64,000 bases of DNA. Source: Sphingobacterium prati. Its GTDB lineage: Bacteria > Bacteroidota > Bacteroidia > Sphingobacteriales > Sphingobacteriaceae. The notes below the pieces were generated by a model that was not told where the DNA came from, made no database searches, and was given only the letters and a program-made list of their open reading frames with translations. Each line of letters starts with the position of its first letter. Position 1 is the stretch's first letter. The stretch lies in assembly GCF_013167215.1 (NCBI RefSeq), contig NZ_JABJWY010000034.1:744001-808000 (forward strand), in the 5' to 3' direction. Shown piece after piece: positions 9,832-18,367 of this stretch. The translations under genes were made by a program, and so were the position numbers.

Positions 9832-11052
9832 TCACAAATGAAGAATTCGCTGATAATGATGTTTTATCCCTTGATAAAAAATTAGCAGAATCATGGTCAC
9901 GGTGAAGAGAATCAGTAGTGCTGGGAGGGAAAAAAAAGTACATGTTATAAACAGCAGCAGTAAAAATAGACGCAGCAGCTCAAGCGGAAAAACCCACTTT
10001 TCGTGCTCCAATAACCCACCGATACAGATTACACTGCACAGAATGAAAAGGCCTCCTACCAGCAATTGTACACTATGTTGGTAATTCCCGTAAAGCAAAA
10101 AGAAAAACAGCAACACCATTGTTAGCATAGACTGGAAAAAGATATATCGGCTTAGGTTTCTTCCGTGGACCCGGGACTTTGTGCCGGCAAATATTTTTTG
10201 CTCCAATTCTTCCCTAATTTCAGGCTGTATATCATCGGGACGGCCAAATATCGTCCGCATTTTGTTTTTTATTCCTACCGCACGCTTGAAGGATACCCCT
10301 ATCTCAAATAGATAGTGAAAATGTTGCCAAAGGAATGTATACCGATGAATAGGTTTGGTTAGCCCATAAACACAGGGTTCATCGCGTTTCTCGGCAATAA
10401 AAGTTCCAAACATCTTATCCCAAATAATTAAAATATCACCATAATTCTTATCTAAATAAATTTCATTGCTGCTATGATGGACACGGTGATGCGATGGCGT
10501 AACAAGAATTTTTTCAAGCATTCCCAGATTACCCACGGTCTGTGTATGCGAGAAAAATGGATACACCCCATGTACCAATAAGATTGCGGTCATCATAAAA
10601 GGTGGAAAGCCCAAGAGCGGAATAAAAGCCCAGAACACAGAACGGAAGACGGCTTGAAATATCGTGATCCTTGCAGCAACGGTAAAATTATAGTCTTCAC
10701 TCTGATGGTGTACCACATGCGCCGCCCATAATAAGTTAATCTCATGGCTATAACGATGATACCAATACCACAAAAAATCCGTAAACAGAAAAAGTAAGAT
10801 CCATGTCCACAAATTAGCTTCGATATGGAAAATCGCAAAATTCTGATAGATCCATACGAAAAAAAAGTAGAATAGACTAACTGAAAACATATCACACATA
10901 CGTTCAACAATGCCGACGTTAAGATTAGAAATTGATTCATCAAATGTATAATACCGCTTTTGTTTCTTCAGGCTATACCAATACTCCAGCAGCATCAACA
11001 CTAAAAACAAAGGGATGATAAAAGCTAAAAAATTAAGTCTTTCCGTATACAT
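9832..11052 (-). CDS. Fatty acid hydroxylase / sterol desaturase superfamily membrane enzyme
   Basis: This is a 406-residue integral membrane di-iron oxygenase, counted from ATG 11052 (MYTERLNF). An upstream in-frame ATG at 11136 would add a basic, non-conserved 28-residue leader. The histidine clusters of the superfamily are present: HRYSH (99-103), HVVHH (112-116) and HHRVHH (188-193), with further His at 161 and 169. These bind the two irons that insert oxygen into an alkyl chain. The extra hydrophobic C-terminal region after the last cluster (about 310-400) is longer than in minimal hydroxylases. In this lineage lipid hydroxylation would suit sphingolipids or fatty acids, but no neighbour fixes the substrate. 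Confidence 0.85.
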   Translation of the reverse strand: MYTERLNFLAFIIPLFLVLMLLEYWYSLKKQKRYYTFDESISNLNVGIVERMCDMFSVSLFYFFFVWIYQNFAIFHIEANLWTWILLFLFTDFLWYWYHRYSHEINLLWAAHVVHHQSEDYNFTVAARITIFQAVFRSVFWAFIPLLGFPPFMMTAILLVHGVYPFFSHTQTVGNLGMLEKILVTPSHHRVHHSSNEIYLDKNYGDILIIWDKMFGTFIAEKRDEPCVYGLTKPIHRYTFLWQHFHYLFEIGVSFKRAVGIKNKMRTIFGRPDDIQPEIREELEQKIFAGTKSRVHGRNLSRYIFFQSMLTMVLLFFFLLYGNYQHSVQLLVGGLFILCSVICIGGLLEHEKWVFPLELLRLFLLLLFITCTFFSLPALLILFTVTMILLIFYQGIKHHYQRILHL

Positions 11053-11177
11053 GTAGCACTTCTTTTGAGTTAACAACTTCTTCTTACCGACTACCTTATG
11101 GGTATAAATTTCAAAAAATCTTTTATTATTTAACAATCAATTTTGAATCAGGTTTTCATTTATGCCTTTCGGGTTAC

Positions 11178-11212
11178 AAAAAAGCCCCCAAAAAATAAAT
11201 CTTTTGAGGGCC
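11178..11212 (-). terminator. Rho-independent terminator of the EmrAB-type efflux operon
   Basis: Read leftward, a GC-rich stem (GCCCTCAAAAG with TTTTGGGGGC) is followed by six T. It lies about 50 bp after the stop of the MFS transporter and before the hydroxylase gene. Confidence 0.85.
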
Positions 11213-11263
11213 AATAAAACGATAAAAATTCTGAATTAACTATTCCCAATTAAGGTGTCCATT

Positions 11264-12847
11264 CTAGTGCACACTTGACATATCCACCTGCGTTTTCCCT
11301 TGCTTGATCATCAATACAAAAGGTACACAAAGTAAAAATATAATCCCCAAATAAAGGAATACATCCATATAAGACAATACGGTTGCTTGCTTCATGACGT
11401 TCACATCCAATATCTGATGCGCTTTGGCCAGCGCCTCATTTGGAGTAAAACCTTTCGCCTGAAAACTCATTTGCAACTGTTGCACACGTTGTTGTACCTC
11501 AAACTTACTCGGATCCAGATTTGCAACTAGGTCCACACGATGTTTTTGGGAATCACGGGAGATAAATGTCGTGATTAACGCAATACCGAATGAGCCACCT
11601 AACTGACGCATCATACCCGTGAATGCAGCACCCTCACCAATGGATCTACCATGAAGAGTAGAGAGCGACAACGTCATGACAGGAACAAATAGTAAACCCA
11701 GGCCTACCCCACGAAGGATAAGTGGCCAAAACATGTGTTCAGATCCCGTATCATTGGTCATTAGACCATACATCCAAAAACAAAAGCCAAAAAAGATACT
11801 TAAACCGACTGCGACCATATATTTCTGCGGCACACCATTCTGAATCATTTTACCGATAAAAGGCATCATAATCCCAGTCATGATCGAACTTGGCAACAAT
11901 AACAAACCTGCATCCGTTGCTGTCCATCCCAATATGGATTGTGTGTAGATCGGAATAATAAAGGTAGATCCAAATAAACCAAAACCGAGGATAAAACTCA
12001 TCACCACCCCCACTTGCAAGTTTTTATCTCGCAACACCCTCAAATTAACAATCGGCTTGTCATAGACCAACTCTCGCCAGATAAAGAACAACAATCCGAA
12101 TACAGATAAAATCGACAAACCTAAAATTAATGGATCATCAAACCAGTCATCCTGCTGACCATGTTCCAGTACAAACTGAAGTGAACCAATAAACATAATC
12201 AAAAATAGCATACCGAACCAATCCACTTCACTTGCCGACTGTTTTTGGCTATATTTAGGACTTCGTACAAAGGACAATGTCAATAAAGTAGCAATAATTC
12301 CCAAAGGCACATTGATGTAAAAAATATATGGCCAAGAGAAATTGTCTATGATATAACCACCCAACGGTGGGCCCAAAGTAGGTCCAATGATAACTCCCAT
12401 ACCGTAAATAGCCTGGGCCATACTACGTTTCTCTTTTGGATAGCTTTCTGTGATAATGGTCTGTGCAGTCACCAATAGCGCTCCCCCGCCCATCCCTTGA
12501 AGGAAGCGAAATGCAACAAGCTCCCAGATATTGGTCGCGTTACCACATAAAAATGAAGATACTGTAAATATGATAATTGACACGGCAAAGTAATTTCGCC
12601 TTCCAAACTGTTGGGATAGCCAACTTGTCATTGGAATAACAATTACGTTAGCAATGGCATAAGCTGTGATCACCCAAGCCACATCTGTCAATGTTGCTCC
12701 CAACGAACCTTTCATATCGTTAAGAGCCACATTCACAATTGTCGTATCCACGATCTCCAGCAAAGCACAGAGCACTGCTGTAATCGTGATGACTACACGT
12801 CGAAAACCATATTCAACTAGACTATCTTGTTGATTTAAATTTTCCAT
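11264..12847 (-). CDS. MFS drug exporter, DHA2 family (EmrB/QacA-like)
   Basis: A 527-residue inner-membrane proton-driven exporter with about 14 hydrophobic segments. It shows WVITAYAIANVIVIP near helix 2, the motif A-like WLSQQFGRRNYF, and the antiporter motif C region GVIIGPTLGPPLGGYI. It is the last gene of an operon with a TetR regulator, a TolC-type channel and an EmrA-type adaptor. The start codon lies 2 bp after the adaptor stop. Together the three proteins should form a tripartite pump carrying hydrophobic toxins across both membranes. The actual substrates are not predictable. The symbol emrB would describe the type only, so none is given. Confidence 0.92.
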   Translation of the reverse strand: MENLNQQDSLVEYGFRRVVITITAVLCALLEIVDTTIVNVALNDMKGSLGATLTDVAWVITAYAIANVIVIPMTSWLSQQFGRRNYFAVSIIIFTVSSFLCGNATNIWELVAFRFLQGMGGGALLVTAQTIITESYPKEKRSMAQAIYGMGVIIGPTLGPPLGGYIIDNFSWPYIFYINVPLGIIATLLTLSFVRSPKYSQKQSASEVDWFGMLFLIMFIGSLQFVLEHGQQDDWFDDPLILGLSILSVFGLLFFIWRELVYDKPIVNLRVLRDKNLQVGVVMSFILGFGLFGSTFIIPIYTQSILGWTATDAGLLLLPSSIMTGIMMPFIGKMIQNGVPQKYMVAVGLSIFFGFCFWMYGLMTNDTGSEHMFWPLILRGVGLGLLFVPVMTLSLSTLHGRSIGEGAAFTGMMRQLGGSFGIALITTFISRDSQKHRVDLVANLDPSKFEVQQRVQQLQMSFQAKGFTPNEALAKAHQILDVNVMKQATVLSYMDVFLYLGIIFLLCVPFVLMIKQGKTQVDMSSVH

Positions 12848-12849
12848 AG

Positions 12850-13953
12850 TTATTGAACATGCACATCTACATCAGCATTCATGCCGGGTCTGAGCAAAGC
12901 GACATTTTCAGCTTTATTATCTTTTGTCAATTTGATTTTTACCGGAAGGCGTTGTACCGTTTTCACAAAGTTACCCGTTGCATTATCTGGAGGCAATAAA
13001 GAGAAACGTGAACCGGTCGCCGGAGAAAATGAATTGACTTCACCTTCAAATTCGATATTTGGATAAGCATCCACTTTAATACCTACTTTTTGACCTGGTT
13101 TCATTTTTTGCAATTGTGTCTCTTTAAAATTAGCAACCACCCAAGTTTCAATGTTATCGACAATGTAAAATAAAGACTGCCCCGCGTTGATCATCTGACC
13201 TGGCTGCACTTTAATATTAGATACCTGACCATCTACTGAAGCCAGCACAGCAGTATATGAAAGATTCAATTTGGCTGCTTCCAATTGTGCTTTTGCTCTT
13301 TTGATATTTGCTTCCGCCACAGATGTTTGCTTTGAAGCAACTGTCGTTTTACTCACGATTGCATTACGTTGTGAAGTACTTGCATTGCGTTGTTGTTGTA
13401 AGATTTCAACTTGTTTGTCCGCTTCCAGCTTAGCCGTCAACGCCTGCTCATATTGCTGCTTTGTGATAGACTGGTTATTATATAAATTTTGGTAACGGAT
13501 ATAATCGTTATTCGCTTGTTTTGCGCGGATACGTGCTGCCTCAATGCTTCCTAAATTTGATTGAATCGTTGCGTCCGAGATCGCAACATTAGCAGAAGAT
13601 GCCGAAACATCCGCCTTTGATACATCAAAGCTACTTTCCGCAGCAGCCAATGCAGCTTCTGCTTCGTCCACACGGACCTGATAATCTTGGCTCTCTATTG
13701 TAAACAAAGTATCCCCTTTTTTCACCAAATCATTGTCCTTGACATAAACCTTTGAAATGAATCCCCCTACGCGCGGGATGATTGGGCTCATGTTCTTCTC
13801 CACCTGTGCGTCGTCAGTCGTTTCATGCGCCTGACCATGTAAATATTTATAACCTCCGTAAGCCCCACCGAAGATAACCAGAGCGGCCAAAATAATGGTG
13901 AATTTTTTATTTGTACCTTTTTTTTCAGGTGCCTTTTCTACTGTATTTTCCAT
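12850..13953 (-). CDS. Periplasmic adaptor, HlyD/EmrA family
   Basis: This 367-residue membrane-fusion protein links the MFS pump to the outer-membrane channel. A short cytoplasmic tail (EKKGTNKK) precedes one membrane helix (about 18-35). The lipoyl half-motif around GGFISKVYVKDNDLVKKGD follows, then a long Ala/Gln/Lys-rich coiled-coil hairpin (about 80-215) and the second lipoyl half (ASVDGQVSNIKVQPGQMI). A beta-barrel domain closes the protein. The anchoring helix and the absence of a lipobox are typical of EmrA rather than AcrA. It lies 14 bp after the TolC-like gene and 2 bp before the transporter. Confidence 0.92.
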   Translation of the reverse strand: MENTVEKAPEKKGTNKKFTIILAALVIFGGAYGGYKYLHGQAHETTDDAQVEKNMSPIIPRVGGFISKVYVKDNDLVKKGDTLFTIESQDYQVRVDEAEAALAAAESSFDVSKADVSASSANVAISDATIQSNLGSIEAARIRAKQANNDYIRYQNLYNNQSITKQQYEQALTAKLEADKQVEILQQQRNASTSQRNAIVSKTTVASKQTSVAEANIKRAKAQLEAAKLNLSYTAVLASVDGQVSNIKVQPGQMINAGQSLFYIVDNIETWVVANFKETQLQKMKPGQKVGIKVDAYPNIEFEGEVNSFSPATGSRFSLLPPDNATGNFVKTVQRLPVKIKLTKDNKAENVALLRPGMNADVDVHVQ

Positions 13954-13967
13954 GTCTAGATTAATTG

Positions 13968-15278
13968 CTATTTAATGTTTAACGACCCATTTGCCAACAG
14001 CAGGTCATAGTATTTTTCAATTGTATTTGCTTTGCTGATTGCCAGGTTGATCTTGCTTTGAAGCTGTTGTACATCAGCAGTCAACAAATCATCTGTATCG
14101 GCAATCCCATTATCATACTTGTCTTTAGTAATACGATAATTCTCGACAGCCTGATCTACCGCCTGATGGTACACCACATCCTGTTTCTGGGCCAGCATAT
14201 AATTCTCATTGGCCTGTTGCACCTCAACTTTTACACGGTCATTGAGCAGCTCTAGGTTTTCATCGATTTCCTTGATCCGATTCTTAGCAACGTTGACCTC
14301 CCGTTTATTTTTATATAAAGAACCGATATCATATGATATCCCGACACCTACTGATGCCGCATTGGTCACTGTGACTACCTTTTGTAGGCCAAAAGCATTA
14401 TATCCTGCCGAAGCAAAAACACTTGGCAATGTGGATGACTTGGTCACTTTCAATTGGTCCTCAGCAACCTTACGTTGGGAGGCCAATGATTTTAGATCCG
14501 ATCGCTCCGTTTTTGCCGCTTCATAGGAAGCCTTCAGTCCAAGATCTATTCCGGTGACCTCAGCCAGATTAATCTGATCCAATTGCGTATCTTCTGCAAT
14601 CTTGAGCAAATTCGCCAATTGATAATTCAGCACTTTGATGTTTTTTTGCGCTTCCTGAAGAGATACCTGATAATTAGACAATTGCAATTCCGCTTTAAGC
14701 AGATCGTTTCTTGCAATCAGCCCATTGTCCAGCATGGCTTTAAAATCTGACACACGTTGTTCCGACTGCTTAATATTTTCAGCAATCAACAAATTGGTCT
14801 GCTGTGCTTTATACAGATTCAAATAAAGTGCTATAGCACGTACAGCCAATTGCTGTTTGCTCGCCACAGCATTCCATTCCTCTGCTTGCAAAGCATCTTT
14901 TGCTATAGCAATTCCCCCTTTAATTTTGCCACCTGTATAAATCGGCATGCTGACAGATGCCTGTCCAAGCCACAGCTGGTTTGCAGCGATATCCGGAGCC
15001 GAACCACCTTCACCCAGCGCCAACTTTAGATTCACATTTGGTGTAGTCATCGCCATGTATTGCCCGCTCAATTTTGCATCGGGAAGCTGTTTCGATTTGG
15101 CACTTTCGACCTCGAGCTGTCTTCCCAGTATTTTGGTATCGGCAGTTTTCGCTTCCACACTTTGGTTTGCAGCCATGTGAATTATTTCTTCCAAAGTCAG
15201 GTGTTTGTTGTCTTGCGCCAGCAAACCCAAAGGACTCAAAAGCAATAAAGCACTTAAATTGGACAACTTATTTTTCAT
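13968..15278 (-). CDS. TolC-family outer membrane efflux channel
   Basis: A 436-residue exported protein with a signal peptide (about 1-21, ending LGLLAQ) and two internally related halves of long alpha-helical, Gln/Ala/Asn-rich sequence. This is the pattern of TolC-type trimeric channel-tunnels. No lipid-attachment cysteine follows the signal sequence, unlike the OprM/NodT-type protein of the RND operon elsewhere in the window. The start codon lies within the 3' end of the TetR gene (11-bp overlap), so regulator and channel are translationally coupled. It supplies the outer-membrane exit of the tripartite pump. Confidence 0.9.
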   Translation of the reverse strand: MKNKLSNLSALLLLSPLGLLAQDNKHLTLEEIIHMAANQSVEAKTADTKILGRQLEVESAKSKQLPDAKLSGQYMAMTTPNVNLKLALGEGGSAPDIAANQLWLGQASVSMPIYTGGKIKGGIAIAKDALQAEEWNAVASKQQLAVRAIALYLNLYKAQQTNLLIAENIKQSEQRVSDFKAMLDNGLIARNDLLKAELQLSNYQVSLQEAQKNIKVLNYQLANLLKIAEDTQLDQINLAEVTGIDLGLKASYEAAKTERSDLKSLASQRKVAEDQLKVTKSSTLPSVFASAGYNAFGLQKVVTVTNAASVGVGISYDIGSLYKNKREVNVAKNRIKEIDENLELLNDRVKVEVQQANENYMLAQKQDVVYHQAVDQAVENYRITKDKYDNGIADTDDLLTADVQQLQSKINLAISKANTIEKYYDLLLANGSLNIK

Positions 15279-15885
15279 ATGTCAATAAAGCTTTAATTGT
15301 TTTCTGTATAAATTGTGTTAATGTTGTTTCGATATACCTTGCATATTCCGTATCACTTGCAATACGCAACTGTTCCTGTAAAAAACTGTAGTTCATCTGA
15401 AAATTCATAAAAGTTCCCATCATCATCGAGTGAATCAGAATCGGGTCGTTCCCCCCCTTAAATACCCCCTGTGCCACCCCCTCATTAATAACAGACGAGA
15501 TGACTTCCAGATTGTGCAACTTGAGCTTCCTAAAAGCCGCTGATATCAGCATACGCTGCTTTAAGGAACTTTCAATTGTTATAATATGATATAATTTTCG
15601 ATGCGAATTCATCGATTTAATAGATCTATCCACCATGGTATCAATCTTGTCCAAAGCGTTTTCTATAAGAGCGAGTTCATCCACATTGATCATAAAATCT
15701 GGAACACGCCATTCAAAAAAGGTATCCAGTAGCTTGTCTTTTGACCCAAAATAATAGTTGATCATGGCGACATTGACATTTGCTTCGTGTGCGATGTCGC
15801 GCACGGAAGTTCCATCAAATCCTTTTGTTGCGAAAAGTCGCTCAGCTGCAAGGAGGATATCTATTTGTTTCTCGTTAAAATCCAT
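15268..15885 (-). CDS. TetR-family transcriptional repressor of the efflux operon
   Basis: This 205-residue regulator has an N-terminal helix-turn-helix (about 9-55). It includes ERLFATKGFDGTSVRDIA and the recognition-helix region NVAMINYYFGSKDKLL, both hallmarks of the family. The C-terminal part is a helical ligand-binding domain without recognisable specificity. It is the first gene of the efflux operon and overlaps the TolC-like gene by 11 bp. Two near-identical 16-bp palindromes cover the promoter just upstream, so it very probably represses its own operon until an effector, perhaps a pump substrate, is bound. The promoter and palindromes are seen directly; the regulatory circuit is inference. 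Confidence 0.92.
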   Translation of the reverse strand: MDFNEKQIDILLAAERLFATKGFDGTSVRDIAHEANVNVAMINYYFGSKDKLLDTFFEWRVPDFMINVDELALIENALDKIDTMVDRSIKSMNSHRKLYHIITIESSLKQRMLISAAFRKLKLHNLEVISSVINEGVAQGVFKGGNDPILIHSMMMGTFMNFQMNYSFLQEQLRIASDTEYARYIETTLTQFIQKTIKALLTYEK

Positions 15886-15960
15886 TAAAAACCCCTAACT
15901 TTTTTTTCGATAATTATGCCTGTTATCCACCGGAAAAAATTATCTTCTGTTAAATGCGGA

Positions 15961-15991
15961 CAAAGTTAAACAAACGTTTAATTTAAACAAA
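15961..15991 (-). promoter_or_regulatory. Promoter of the tetR-tolC-emrA-emrB operon
   Basis: Read leftward, the -33 element TTTG (15991-15988) is followed after 19 bp by the -7 box TAACTTTG (15968-15961). This is an exact match to the Bacteroidota consensus, and it leaves a leader of about 70 nt before the ATG at 15885. Confidence 0.8.
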
Positions 15992-15998
15992 TGTTTAA
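15966..15998. promoter_or_regulatory. Tandem palindromic operator, candidate TetR binding sites
   Basis: There are two copies of a palindrome with TTAAAC / GTTTAA half-sites and a 4-nt spacer: TTAAACAAACGTTTAA (15966-15981) and TTAAACAAATGTTTAA (15983-15998). They start 17 bp apart. They fill the -33 element and the spacer of the efflux-operon promoter and touch its -7 box. Confidence 0.75.
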
Positions 15999-16096
15999 TT
16001 ATTAAATTTATGTAAAAAATACAGCAGGAAATGCTGCACAAAAACAGCTAAATGATCACAATAGAATGATTTACAACAAGATATCCCTTTATCTAC

Positions 16097-16129
16097 AAAA
16101 ACCATTTAAAGGATCTTTAAATGGTTTTT
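16097..16129. terminator. Strong bidirectional hairpin terminator
   Basis: Perfect 15-bp arms (AAAAACCATTTAAAG / CTTTAAATGGTTTTT) flank a 3-nt loop, with A and T runs built into the stem. It lies 83 bp beyond the DoxX-like gene (leftward) and insulates it from the efflux-operon promoter. A 68-codon frame spanning this hairpin is considered spurious. Confidence 0.8.
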
Positions 16130-16211
16130 CACCGTTTTACCACAAAAAATCTGATGGCCTGGCCACCCAACGCATCCATCAAACAAAACAGATGACAGAT
16201 CTAACTAAAGG

Positions 16212-16595
16212 TTATCTAAGTTTTTTTTCGGCAGGTCTAAAATACCAGGATACTGCAATTAGAATCAAATAAAGCAAAGCTGGAGCCATTAAATCAAAAG
16301 CATCCCCTACCATAAGATGGGAATACAATGCTCCAGTTGCCGTAAAGAAAATACCAGCATAAGCCCATTCCTTCAACAAGGGTCTCTTCGATAGCAGTAG
16401 GGCTATGGCAGCCAAAATCTTCCAGATACCGAGCAGCGATAATATATAATCGGGATATCCCAGGTGAGCTACATTTTGTACCCCACCAGCCCCCTCAGTT
16501 TGTATCTTAAAGATTTGTATGATAGCAGTTGATACCAGTCCCAAAGACAGCCATACAGTTGAAATCCAATAAATTATTTTAATGCTCTTTTTCAT
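16212..16595 (-). CDS. DoxX-like small membrane protein
   Basis: A 127-residue protein counted from ATG 16595 (MKKSIKIIYW); the upstream in-frame ATG at 16634 adds a non-hydrophobic 13-residue leader. Four hydrophobic segments are visible, with family-typical stretches LGYPDYILSLLGIWKILAA, LKEWAYAGIFF and GALYSHLMVGD of the DoxX_2-like group. Members are widespread inner-membrane proteins of uncertain function, sometimes linked to oxidative or thiol stress. It follows the VOC gene after about 41 bp and shares its promoter. The operator-like palindromes upstream suggest an inducible stress or detoxification pair. Confidence 0.8.
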   Translation of the reverse strand: MKKSIKIIYWISTVWLSLGLVSTAIIQIFKIQTEGAGGVQNVAHLGYPDYILSLLGIWKILAAIALLLSKRPLLKEWAYAGIFFTATGALYSHLMVGDAFDLMAPALLYLILIAVSWYFRPAEKKLR

Positions 16596-16636
16596 CTTTA
16601 TTTTATTTGTATAAGGTTGGTTATAGGTGGTCATGA

Positions 16637-16969
16637 TCAGATCTGAACCAACCTAATCATATTATTGCTGCTACCTTTTGCACTTGCCACCAATCTTCCG
16701 CCACCGACATCAGTTATATCACGGATAATTTCACATCCCGAATCAATGAGAATCTGCAGGCTGCTTTTGATGTTATCGACATGAAAAAATGCCGTCAGAC
16801 CATTTTCAGGATTATTGGGAACCAAGCCACTATCCTGATGATTGACTTTAAAGCCAATATAACACGAACCGTACACATAGGGTTCTACGTTCAATAATTT
16901 TGCGAATAATGCTTTCGATTGTGCCATCTCTTGTACGGGATAGAGCACTGTTTTAATTCCCTTATTCAT
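16637..16969 (-). CDS. VOC-superfamily (glyoxalase/dioxygenase-like) protein
   Basis: The 110 residues form one vicinal-oxygen-chelate unit of paired beta-alpha-beta-beta-beta modules. They run from VLYPVQEMAQSKALFAKLL through AFFHVDNIKSSLQILIDSG to GGGRLVASAKGSSNNMIRLVQ. Such proteins act as glyoxalases, dioxygenases or binding proteins for small electrophiles and antibiotics; the reaction cannot be deduced here. The usual metal ligands are not obvious, so a binding or non-classical role is possible. It is the first gene of a two-gene operon with the DoxX-like protein. Its leader is about 150 nt if transcription begins at the promoter mapped upstream. Confidence 0.8.
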   Translation of the reverse strand: MNKGIKTVLYPVQEMAQSKALFAKLLNVEPYVYGSCYIGFKVNHQDSGLVPNNPENGLTAFFHVDNIKSSLQILIDSGCEIIRDITDVGGGRLVASAKGSSNNMIRLVQI

Positions 16970-17108
16970 TGATTATATATTTTTGCCTACTCTTCTGGAT
17001 TTCAGTAACTACCGTTTGTGATTGCTGCCCACTAGCTACTTGCTATGCAGTCCATTACTAAATTATAACCCAGACCCGGCGAACCTTAAATAACAAGACT
17101 ATATAATA

Positions 17109-17152
17109 TGTAGTCATTTGACTACAAATATACATGTAGCTATCTAACTACA
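17109..17152. promoter_or_regulatory. Paired palindromic operator upstream of the VOC-DoxX operon
   Basis: TGTAGTCATTTGACTACA (17109-17126) is a perfect palindrome with 8-bp arms. TGTAGCTATCTAACTACA (17135-17152) repeats the same TGTAG/CTACA layout with one arm mismatch. Their starts are 26 bp apart, placing one over the -7/+1 region and one inside the -33/-7 spacer of the leftward promoter. No regulator gene lies next to them. Confidence 0.7.
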
Positions 17153-17154
17153 AA
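17125..17154 (-). promoter_or_regulatory. Promoter of the VOC-DoxX operon
   Basis: Read leftward, -33 TTTG (17154-17151) and -7 TATATTTG (17132-17125) are separated by 18 bp. The match to TTTG/TAnnTTTG is full, though the spacer is 1 bp shorter than at the efflux-operon promoter. Confidence 0.7.
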
Positions 17155-17239
17155 ACATTTTTTTGTTTTTTTTTCAGATTAATGTAATTTCGAGTAATGT
17201 CTATTCTCAAGAGTTTTCATAAGCATAGAGCAGATTGAA

Positions 17240-18346
17240 ATGCCAATTACATATAGCAGCGCCAGTATTAAAAAAAACAGCATTCGATTGAAAATTTATC
17301 TTTTCATTCTATTCATGGGCCCATCGCTGCTTTTAGTAGCCCAGCCTCGGCATATACGGCTAATAGGCGCTGTTTCACCCGACAATTTCGCTAAGTACTT
17401 TAATACAGACACGGTACAGTTAAGCCAACTAAACATGAGCAAAACACCTGCAGGAGTTTTTGTTGCTTACGAAAAAGCAGATACGCTTACTTTCAAGCAT
17501 GAATTTTATAAGAGCTTTGATGGCCCTGGTTACACCAAAGTCGGATTGGCATTTTATGCTAGAAAAGGAAATGATTATCAGTTGTCATTCAAGAATGATA
17601 ACGCTTTCTTTTGTGCGTCGTGCAATAATATGAGTTATTATAACGTAAATGCCAGCCGCGATACCGTAAGCATCTCGATTTCGTGGGGGCCGAACGCTTT
17701 TGGTCAAAGTGAAGGTTATTATTTTGTTTATCGGCCGGCGACAAAACGCTGGCAATTAGCAGAACGAGATAATTCCGGATCGGATAACGAAGGTACAAAC
17801 AACAGCGAATATATGTCCTATTCAAAAAACGTCAAGGTGTATCTAGACGACTATAATGCGGAGTCCCTATCCTATGATTCCACCGTGATCAGCAATCAGA
17901 GGATTAGCCTTAGCTACAAAGCGGGCGATTACAGTACACTACTTCGTTCGTTAAAAGAAATACCTAAAAACAGCCTTTTTTTGCTACCTAGAGTTTTTAC
18001 CGAGCATACAGCAAAGTATTTTATGGAAAACAGCCTGGACGAGGAGCAGCCTGACAATGCAAATCCTATTCATGGTAAAAATGTACAGGTGGTCAATGAC
18101 ATAGGTTATTTTTTGGAACAAATCGGTCAGCTGGATGTGGCACAGGTCTTCTTGGACAAGGTGATAGTTTATTTTCCTGAACGTGAAGTAGCTTACCTAA
18201 ACCGTGGTGACGTGTTTTTCAAAAGAGGACAAGGCTATGTTAAAAAAGCGGCTAACGATTATCGCAGCTACATTAGACTGATGAATAAACGCGGTTTACA
18301 GGCAAAAATTCCACAAAGAATCCTGGAATTTTTGAAGACGCATTAG
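17240..18346 (+). CDS. Exported protein with C-terminal TPR-like repeats, unknown function
   Basis: This is a 368-residue protein with an N-terminal basic leader and a hydrophobic segment (about 17-33, ending LLLVAQ), read as a signal peptide. The region 40-210 is beta-rich (for example GLAFYARKGNDYQLSFKN). Residues about 285-360 hold helix pairs resembling tetratricopeptide repeats, with NDIGYFLEQIGQLDVAQVFLDKV and AYLNRGDVFFKRGQ. I do not recognise the N-terminal domain. It probably works in the periplasm in protein interactions. It faces holA with only 21 bp between stop codons and has no partner gene. Confidence 0.75.
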   Translation: MPITYSSASIKKNSIRLKIYLFILFMGPSLLLVAQPRHIRLIGAVSPDNFAKYFNTDTVQLSQLNMSKTPAGVFVAYEKADTLTFKHEFYKSFDGPGYTKVGLAFYARKGNDYQLSFKNDNAFFCASCNNMSYYNVNASRDTVSISISWGPNAFGQSEGYYFVYRPATKRWQLAERDNSGSDNEGTNNSEYMSYSKNVKVYLDDYNAESLSYDSTVISNQRISLSYKAGDYSTLLRSLKEIPKNSLFLLPRVFTEHTAKYFMENSLDEEQPDNANPIHGKNVQVVNDIGYFLEQIGQLDVAQVFLDKVIVYFPEREVAYLNRGDVFFKRGQGYVKKAANDYRSYIRLMNKRGLQAKIPQRILEFLKTH

Positions 18347-18367
18347 CGTTTCGGTGCTTCCAAGTAT

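Noticed and set aside
15268-15391. Rightward open frames inside the tolC-like and tetR genes
   Set aside because: They are antisense shadows of clearly conserved genes.
16066-16272. 68-codon rightward open frame
   Set aside because: It is built around the perfect 15-bp terminator hairpin and overlaps the 3' end of the DoxX-like gene; no protein-like features.
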